From Macrolepiota albuminosa (lineage: Eukaryota > Basidiomycota > Agaricomycetes > Agaricales > Agaricaceae): 64,000 nucleotides of DNA. The DNA is taken from assembly GCA_027475525.1 (NCBI GenBank), contig JAMWFC010000087.1, positions 124,001 through 188,000 on the forward strand, written 5' to 3'. Positions 56,515 through 64,000 of this stretch are shown piece by piece. The notes under the pieces were generated by a model, which had not been told where the DNA came from, ran no database searches, and was given only the letters and a program-made list of their open reading frames with translations. The translations under genes were made by a program, and so were the position numbers. Each line of letters starts with the position of its first letter. Position 1 is the stretch's first letter.

Positions 56515-59500
56515 GGCAATGGGAGAGTCCCCAGGCTCCCGGAATGGATCGGCAGTCACGTCGTCCATGTCGTAGTCGAGGAGTTCATCCTTGGGTGCGG
56601 GCGCGTAGGAAGTACCCGAAGGCCCTGCTACTGGCAGGGAATTGTCATAGTCCCGGAGGGGGGACAGTGTGAGATTGGGGTCGATGGTCGACCCCGGGAC
56701 AGGTGGTTGGGGATCAGGCAGATCCCCGGTGTTGGACGGGTACTGGTGCGTCCAGATTTTGCGGGCATGAATGTCTTGCCTGATGGAGAGGTACATCTCC
56801 TTGGCGAGCGCATCGTCATATGCACGACGACTGTCCTGCTGCTAGAGCATCAGGCGTTGGCGATCGCCAATGGTGGCCTCGCGCTACCCATCCCACTGAG
56901 GGATGGACTGGGGTGTACCATAGTGGTCGAGGTGTTGTAGCCTCTCGTCGTCGATAGCAGCTGCCTCGTTGTAGAGCTGGCTGTCGCTGAAGAATAGATG
57001 GGCCAAGTAGGTGACCCCATAAGTGTACGCGTGGTCAGCCCAGCTGACCGGAATTTGATTGTGAAGAAGGACGCATAACGCATCCAAAGTGGTGAATACG
57101 GAAGCTGACGCTTCCGGAATGTCCACAGCCCGAACCTTGAAGGTAGGGTCGTCGGCGTGGAGGGGCTCAAAGACTTGCCCTGTGGCCGCCTCGTACTCAG
57201 CCACGGCCTCTTTGTAGAGGCCTGGCCTGGCAAAGACGTAGGCCAGGTACTTGTGTACCGTGGCCTTGGAGGGGCGGCTGGCGCTGAGGGCGCGTACAAG
57301 CACAAACCCAAAGAGGCTGCGCCAATGAATGCGCATGGCTCAGTCCATGGCCAGACCGGTCCACACATTGGACGTCCCAGGACGTCCATAAAGGAGGGCA
57401 TATGAGCCCAGGTAGTCCAAAGCAAATGGTTGCTTTGGATCAGGGGGGGTAAGGCCGACGAAGGCAATTTTCCCTCCCTCTTTGCGGCGATAGAGCCGCG
57501 ACGGCACAATCATTCGTGGGACGTTCTCCCGCTCCTCTGGACTCGCGAAGGGTACCGCGATAGTCCTATACTCGACCTCGTCGAGTAAATGAGACATAGC
57601 TCTGTCTCAGGCCGTAGGGTGGCAGTTGAGCGCCACCCGCTTGAATTCGTTGAGCAAGAGGTAGCCCAACTGACGCTGACGAAGCGGGCCGTAGGGTGGC
57701 AGTTGAGCGCCACCCGCTTGAATTCGTTGAGCAAGAGGTAGCCCAACTGACGCTGACGAAGCGGCGTAAACTGGTTGTTAACCAGTGCGTGAAGTCTGCG
57801 GACTTCTCGAGGACTGCGGGGAAACCCGCGAGGTGCAACTTGGTACACCTTACTGTTGTGGGGCGTCGCGGCGGTGTTGCCCTGTTTATCGTCCTTGAAG
57901 GACCTGGCTGCGCGGGCTTCTTGCCTGACAAAGATGGTATTGGTCATTGGCGACCAATAGAATTGGGGAGCCAACCCCGCACCAAAGAATGAGTTCTGGC
58001 GCTCAATAGTGTGATCATGGTAGATCACCACACCGAGCGCATCAGGGATGTGCCCGGTTTTGTCCTCAAGGAGGGCGGCCCCTTGTTTGGCACTGTTCTG
58101 CGCCTGACGCTCCATCTTGGCTCGTCGATTGCTGTTGCGCTGCTTGCGTGCCATACGTTGTGCCGCCGTCTCGTGCGGCACTGGGGATTCCATACGAGCC
58201 TCTTCAGGCTCCTCATACCAATCGTCGTCGGAGGGCGGGGAAGGCAGCCTCTCCGGCTCCGACTTCTCAGATCGTGGGTCCATTGCCCACACACACCGCG
58301 GGAGTCGGGCTGGCAGGCCCTCTACCAGTATAGCGGGTAAAAAGGGGATGTTAGCCCCTGGGGCCCCTTTCGGGGCATCCTCGGGGAAGTGCACGTTGAC
58401 GTAGGCGCGCACTTCCGGTTGCTTACCCCGACGATCCTTTCGGGGTTGTGAGGCCTTGGCCTCAGTGGGGCGTGTGCTCACGCCCCTGGAACTCTGCTCC
58501 CCAGAGTACATGGTGGATACCACGGATACTGGTCGCGAAGACGCGACCTCAGACGCGCCGCTGGCGAGGCGCTGGATAAGCCGGGGGGCGGCTGGAGCAG
58601 GGACATCTTCATAGGGGAGGATGTTCCGTCCTAGACCGGCCTCCCGGCCAGAGGCAGCAACGCTCGACTTAATCGAGCAGGAGGGCGCGTCCTCCACTCC
58701 TTGCCGACGCGCCCTTTTGCTGGAGTTGGTGTCCCGACTTGGGGGTGTAGTCTGCCGCTTACGAGCAGCCGAAAGGGCAAGGAGATCAGTTTTGCGCTGA
58801 GCGTGCATATGATCCATGTCGTCCATCATCCGGCAGATGAGGACGACTGCCTCCACATCGCGGAGGAATGATGACTCTGCGGGTACATCGTACCCGTTAT
58901 CTCCCAGACGTTGGAGAAGGGTAGCCAGGACTAAGTCCTGGCTGTGAGTGGGCTTGACAGCCCGTGCTTTTCCTTTGTCGCGTCGAGGACGCGACTCTTC
59001 TTCCGAGCTGGGCTCGGATTGGTGCGGCATTTCCAGCCGCTGTAGCAAGGAGAGCTTGGCCAAGCTCTCCGTCGGCGCATCAGCCGATGAACTGATGCTC
59101 CGTTCTGTATTGAGAGTTTCTGTACTCTCACTGGCCGCGGTGGCCTGCACAAGGGATGCTTTGCATCCCTCTAGATTGTCAATTGGTGCTGTGGTCGACA
59201 GGGAAATCGACCGGCCTCCCTTGGCTTGCGACTCATGCGAGTCGCTGTACTGGGGCATTGCGCCCCAAGCCCCCATCCAAGCCGGGGGGTACGGCATCAT
59301 TACGGGCACACCACCCATCCCAGGGTAGTGCGCCGGGGCGGTAAACTGGGGAAAAGGATGTGTCCCCAGTTGCTCTGTTGCCGGTATGGGGGCAAGCTGC
59401 CTCCATGCTGACGCTGCTTGGGGGCTGACTAGCCCCCCGTAGGCCTGTTGCTGGAATTGGCCCTTGGTGTGATGTGGCGCATAAGCGCCCGGTGCTGGTT

Positions 59501-59805
59501 GTTGGGGCTGATAGCCGCCCACAGGTGCGTTCTGGGGCATGAAGTTGCCCTGCATGGTTTGAAGTGGTGGATAGCCACTGATCACCGGCTGCTGCGGCAG
59601 GTAGCCTGCCGCTGGTGGTTGCTGTTGCTGTGGGAAGCCCACAGCTGGTTGCAATTGTCCCCACTGGGGCGCATTTTGGGTCAGCAGGGGAGCCATCTGC
59701 CCCCCCCCCTTCAGCTGATGGTAAGACCAACAGCGTACTCTCAAACTGCTGCTGCTGTAGCTGCTGCTGCTGCTGGTCACTCAAGTCCACGGGCATGCTG
59801 TCCAT
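56488..59805 (-). pseudogene. ORF3 of element D (B/D), near-intact
   Basis: ATG at 59803-59805 (MDSMPVDLSDQQQQ). A run of ten C (59700-59709) causes a frameshift after SAEGGG. Then about 750 codons are open: a Gln/Pro/Gly-rich region (GYPPLQTMQGNFMPQ), a helical block (VPAESSFLRDVEAVVLICRMMDD), IPDALGVVIYHDHTIERQN and MTNTIFVRQEARAAR, and LVNNQFTPLRQRQLGYLLLN. After the 77-bp duplication at 57611 the same frame continues with RIHWRSLFGF, RPGLYKEAVAEYEAA, SWADHAYTYGVTYLAHLF and an acidic tail ending TAA-free at 56488. Stops at 57340 (TGA), 56884 and near 56840 (TAG). Function unknown; homologous to ORF3 of A and C. Confidence 0.8.
57611..57764. repeat. 77-bp tandem duplication (assembly type)
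   Basis: Second unit starts at 57688, in ORF3 of D; removing one unit joins the two frames. Confidence 0.9.
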
Positions 59806-59907
59806 GGTTGGGGAAAAAAGCGAAAAAGAAATTTTGCCTTTTAAGACGTGTTTCAGCCACAGCTGCTGACCAACTCAGCCAAGCCACGATTGGCACTGCT
59901 GATCAAA

Positions 59908-61824
59908 TTAAGCGCTGGCACACTTACTTAATTGATGTGGGCGCTTAACGCCCTTCAACTCCAAATAACGGTCAAGTGCCGCTAACTTGGAGCAATGGGA
60001 GTGTGGCTCCCATGTTGTGTCCCCCAGGGACCATCGTACTTCAAACTCGAGCGTGTTACGCTCAGTCCACCGGTGCCCAATTATGTACTCAACAAACCAT
60101 TCGTCATCGTCTCGAGCCCCAAAATCATAGGGGCCCGGGGTTGCCCTGTTAGGGAACAGCGCATCGTCAGACGCGCTGTACGGTCACAACAGCGACACAT
60201 GAAACTTAGGAACAATGCGTCGTTCCTGTAATGCCAAAGGCAACTCCAGCACGTAGTTGGAGGTACTTGGCTCTGCATCTAGGACGCGGTATGGGCCTAC
60301 CCATTTCGGGCAGAGTTTACTCGCCCGTCCCTTTGGGAGCCTCAGATTACGTGTTGATAGGTATACCAACGCTCCTACAGCTATCGGCGGGTCTGCTTGC
60401 CTACGGTGATTGGCATTTTTCGCCTGGAAGACTCGCGCCTCTATGATGGCATCATGCGCCACCACGATGTTCTCCAGGGCCTGCCTGGTGAACTCGACAA
60501 CTCCGCGGTGAGCCACTGTGTCAGCACGAACTTCGTGCAGCATGGAGGGCAAGTACCCTCCGTTGAGTTCAAAGGGCGCATACCCTGTGGTATCCAAGAT
60601 ACTCGCGTTAATCGTGAACTCAGTGAGTGGACACCAGTCCACCCAGTCCCGTTGGTCCAGGCGAACAACTGCCCTCAAAATCTGACCTATACTGTGGTTA
60701 GCCCGCTCTGTCTGCCCATCTGTTTGAGGATGGAAGAACGTCGACATGAGGAGTCGCGCTCCTAGCAGTTTGTGGAGTTCTCTCCACCATTGAGACGTGA
60801 ACTTTGAGTCACGATCGCTCACAATGGTGCTAGGCAGCCCATGCAGCCTAACGATCTCCCTCAGGTAGATCCACGACAGCTCCTTAGCCGTCAGCGTAGT
60901 TCGCACCGGTATGAGGTGCACCATGCTTGTCATGCGGCATATGACTACCCAGAGGTAATCGAACCCTCTGGACTCGGGAAAGGGACCTACAAAGTCCATT
61001 CCGATTGAGTCCCAGGGTTTCACCGGCACGGGTAGCTGGTGTAGCTTCCCGGGAGGGGATCCAGGAGGCAACTTTGCCCTCTGACACGCTGCGCATGACG
61101 CGCAAAACTTAGTCACTTCTTGGGCCATACGTGGCCACCAGTACCATCTCCGGATGTAGCCCAACGTCCGGGCGGCACCAAAGTGCCCCACCAGGGCATG
61201 GGCCTGGTCCAAGACCCGCGTAACAATGGTACGCGTACGGGGGAGGCATACCACTGCCACCCCTTGACGGTTCTCCGTCGTGATGAGTCCACCAGGCTCA
61301 TGCCTGAACCGAGGATGGTTGTCAGGATTGGCGATTATCTCGGCGAAGAGAGAATCATCGCCATAATCCTGCACCACCTCCTGCCAGAAGTCGTCATTGC
61401 CCAGGCTAGGAGGCTGGGATAAAGGCAATTCGCCTTCGAGCATCTCCGCAAGCGTAACGGGTACATCGTGGTGCTTGTGCTCCCTAGTGGACGCTGGGTC
61501 CACGGCTTCATGCTCCTTGAGCAACTGGGCGGCTACATCCCGCTCTTCACGCTGCTCTCTGAGGCGAGTGCTTCACCTCCGTTCATCATCACGCATAGCG
61601 CGTACTTCCAGGACATGCTCCCTGAGCTCCTGGTATTGGTGGAGAGGTAAATCCTCTCCATCAGGGTCTATGCGGCAGTCTGCCTGCACATACTCATGAG
61701 GCTCGTGAGCCTCCCCGACTACATCACTCTCAAAGTAGCGTGACAAGCAGTCTGCCACTTTGTTGAGTTCACCTTTAACATAGGTGATGTCGAACTGGTA
61801 TCTCGACATGTAGTCTATCCACCG
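59908..61824 (-). pseudogene. Element D RNase H end, integrase and chromodomain
   Basis: From RRWIDYMSRYQFDITYVKG (61824) a tether follows, then integrase with HHCC (HALVGHFG, CASCAACQ), DDE residues (GMDFVGPFP, VSDRDSKF, HPQTDGQTER), YAPFELNGGYLPSM, a GPF/Y-like motif and a chromodomain-like end (DEWFVEYIIGHRW, FEVRWSLGDTTWE) to TAA at 59908. Only two TGA stops intervene (61573 and 60184, the latter in place of Arg in element A). With those repaired this would be an active-looking integrase. Confidence 0.88.
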
Positions 61825-62159
61825 ATCATATCATAGCAATCAAAATTTGCTATGTCCACATACTCCTTGGTCGACATCCCTGACATTTTTATCCTTATTT
61901 CAGCACCAAACTGCATCATGATGCGACTTCCTATGGTCCCCAACTGGAGCATTAATAGCTCCTCCAGCTCATGAACATGAATTGCGTTGATGTGAGCAAA
62001 CTGGGGCATAATGCCCATAGTGGTACTCTCTGAGTCCCACAACGTCCATGCTGGATGTCCATTGACATCAATGTAGGTGACCAAACACTCCTTCTTCTTG
62101 GGAGTATAACATGGCCACTGCAACTTATTCGTTGCTTTCTGCAGAGTTACATGTCTCAT
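61825..62159 (-). pseudogene. Element E aspartic protease, 3' end removed by inversion
   Basis: YIDVNGHPAWTLWDSESTTMGI: the active-site DSG is DSE here. Then QLGTIGSRIMMQFGAE and NFDCYDMI at the breakpoint. The strand following the inversion comes from an unrelated place, so the domain is cut. Confidence 0.75.
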
Positions 62160-62188
62160 TTGGACACATTGATCTTCACAGCAATTGG

Positions 62189-63552
62189 TCAGTCAAACAG
62201 GTGTTCCTCTTCATTATGAGTGTAATAGTTGCTGTCATATACATCCACTGCAACATATTTGTTGCCATCAATCTGGATGCTTTCAGTGTCATCCACTTCT
62301 GAGCCCTCAGCCTCTACTTGTGGCTCTTCCTCCGCCTCTTTGATAACCTCATCATCCTCATCGTCACTGATGACCTTGCTAGGAGCTGCAGCTATATAAG
62401 CTGCCCAAATATGTGCCTTGGGTGGGGCAGGACATTTCTTAGTGAAATGCCTGACCCTACTACAGTTGTAGCATGCTGAAAGATCTCCCGCAGGCCTTTT
62501 CTGGGCCACTCCAGAACCCACATTGAGTTTGCTAGCTGTATGCAATGCAGGCACTACACACCCTCTCATTGCTACCTGATTTTGACCTGAAGAGGGTTGA
62601 TTATCTCTCATTGGCAAATATCCAGCAGATTTTGGTTGAGGCCATTGCCCTCTAGAGATTGTCTTGCGAATGACAAATCACAGATTGTGATTGTTCTTCA
62701 TTTCTGACCGTTTGGCCAAGAAAGTTCCCACTTTCACTGCCTGACAGTTTACAGGTCCTCAGCAGAGCTATGCTGTTCATAATGATTTGCAGTCCATGTT
62801 GACTGCTCATAATGAATGGCATACACCAAGAATTTGGTCACAGTATTGACCTCCAGAGACAAATTGTTGTTGCATATCAATGCTCTCCTCATATCTGCAG
62901 GTATTCCATCTAGGAATGTCTCGCAAATTGTGTATTTGTCTGGATAGACAGCCATATTCTGCACATAACCCATCAGGTCATTATAAAATGTCTGGACGCC
63001 AGTCTTAGCATCATACACTGTCTTTTTAAAGGCATCCTGAGCTTCCTGCATCATTGCAGCATTGACAAAGCAATTATACAGTCCTATCAGGACCTCTTTA
63101 AATATCCAATGCAATTTGTCACGATTAATGTGAAGGACATGGTGGCAGAACCAATTCCGAGCCTCTCCTTCCATAAATTTGTGCAATACAAATATCCTCT
63201 CTTGGTCCATATTGTCTCCACTATAGCAGCATGCTGCTAAATGGTAACAGATGTCCATGGCCCAATCCTTCAGCTGAGAGAACCTATGCCCTCCAGCATA
63301 TGCATGTATATGCTTACCGTCAGATTTGCAGGGACTTACCCTAGCAGGAAATTTGAACCTGACTTGAAGGGAGTCATCCACCAGACAAGTAAGATGGTCA
63401 TGCATATGATCCATATAGATCCTGACTGCCTCATTCATTCCAGGCATAGTTTCACGCAACTCATGAGGTGCAGGCATTGAAAATGTCCGGAAACTGCAAA
63501 ACAAATGTTCATTGGCCATTCTTTCCAGCTGTGGGGTGGGCTGTTGCTTCAC
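62189..63552 (-). pseudogene. Element E Gag
   Basis: The capsid frame 62749-63552 has SQLKDWAMDICYHLA, FYNDLMGYVQNMAVYP and LEVNTVTKFLVYAI, matching A and B. After stops, a second frame (62189-62617) has a zinc knuckle CYNCSRVRHFTKKC and an acidic end (YVAVDVYDSNYYT). Upstream DNA to 64000 holds further decayed Gag N-terminal frames without a clear start. Confidence 0.75.
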
Positions 63553-64000
63553 TTTTTGCTCCGCTGGTAATCCACCAGCATGCCTGCCACCATTATGACA
63601 ATTATTATCATCTCGATTGTTCTGTCTATGATCACAACCCCCACCATTGTTATTGCAATGATTCAGCTCCCTCCTCTCATAGTGATCACTACTAGCATCA
63701 CTACTATCTGGATCTCTGTCTGGTTCAGCAGTTCAAGCCGCAAATTGTCGCTGCATGTCATCGACAGGCATTACATCTTCACGCTCTTCAAAGGCTACCT
63801 TCTGGTCATCAATCAACGACTCACCATGATCGTGCAAGTCCTGGTTGTGCATCCTCTGGTAATTGACATGTTTGTTCCAGTTGTCCACTAGGTGGACACG
63901 TTGTACTACGTGTTGTGGTCATATTTGCTCCTCAAGAATGTGGACTTTGTCCACCTCTTCTTTGATAGTGACTTGCTTTCAAAGTGTCTTAACCTCTTGT

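Larger units (their letters stand above)
56056..61824 (-). mobile_element. Ty3/gypsy element D: 3' half of the B/D element
   Basis: Starts at 61824 with CGGTGGATAGAC (RRWIDYMSRYQFD), exactly where B stops, and runs through integrase, chromodomain and ORF3 to a 3' LTR at 56056-56365, followed by TGAGC (56051-56055), the complement of B's GCTCA. The integrase motifs are intact. Confidence 0.9.
61825..64000 (-). mobile_element. Ty3/gypsy element E: 5' half of the C/E element (continues past the window)
   Basis: Carries Gag and protease on the minus strand and stops at 61825 in NFDCYDMI, precisely where C starts with LGT..KNKVLLDF. CpG-poor like C. The 5' LTR lies beyond 64000. Confidence 0.8.

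Noticed and set aside
2300..57764. The 77-bp duplications as a biological tandem-duplication mechanism.
   Set aside because: Constant unit length with unrelated content, and frames restored by removal, point to assembly overlaps.

Overview
The window reads as a repeat-rich segment of a basidiomycete (Agaricomycete-type) fungal genome. The evidence is short GT..AG introns of about 48-56 nt with CTAAC branch sites, KDZ-type transposases, a patatin/NB-ARC/TPR (NLR-like) gene, a Zn2Cys6-type gene, and several nested chromodomain Ty3/gypsy retrotransposons. Only two or three host-type genes look intact: the NLR-like gene (24336-28370, six exons, 1257 aa), a Zn-cluster gene (53498-55376, three exons) and perhaps a small acidic gene (23856-24158). 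Nearly everything else is mobile-element DNA in various states of decay.

Layout. 1-1697: Copia gag relic split by a solo LTR. 1871-13982: Ty3 element A on the minus strand (181-bp LTRs, TSD GTAGG), carrying gag, protease, RT, RNase H, integrase and chromodomain plus an extra large ORF (ORF3) before its 3' LTR; a solo LTR sits inside it. 14.3-17.3 kb: degenerate genes with minisatellites. 17.8-20.97 kb: tRNA-like sequences and a composite repeat (R1) split by a solo LTR. 21-23.1 kb: CpG-poor LTR debris. 23.1-28.4 kb: gene island with the NLR-like gene. 28.4-32.4 kb: decayed KDZ unit with a solo LTR. 32.7-34.8 kb: Copia relic and LTR fragment. 34.8-38.2 kb: a second KDZ unit with its divergent partner gene. 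38.2-44.1 kb: 5' half of Ty3 element B (plus strand). 44.1-50.2 kb: 3' half of decayed Ty3 element C (plus strand). 50.2-52.3 kb: R2, an inverted copy of R1. 52.5-53.3 kb: tandem tRNA-like array. 53.5-55.4 kb: Zn-cluster gene. 55.7-56.05 kb: displaced 3' part of the KDZ partner gene. 56.06-61.82 kb: 3' half of a Ty3 element (D, minus strand). 61.82-64 kb: 5' half of a Ty3 element (E, minus strand).

Three results stand out. (1) B and D are the two halves of one Ty3 insertion: they share the TSD GCTCA, the reading frame of the interrupted host gene continues from one flank to the other, and the RNase H coding frame rejoins. C and E are likewise two halves of one element. A single ~17.7-kb inversion (about 44110-61824) explains both. 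(2) ORF3, a ~960-codon ORF downstream of integrase, is homologous in three divergent Ty3 elements here (A, B/D, C/E) and has no function I recognise; it is the best candidate for something undescribed. (3) The window holds 27 tandem duplications with a period of exactly 77 bp, unrelated in content. This is the signature of unmerged k=77 overlaps in a de Bruijn assembly and causes many apparent frameshifts; removing them restores frames, for example in the Zn-cluster gene.

All of this comes from reading the sequence by eye with family knowledge from memory; no database search was possible.
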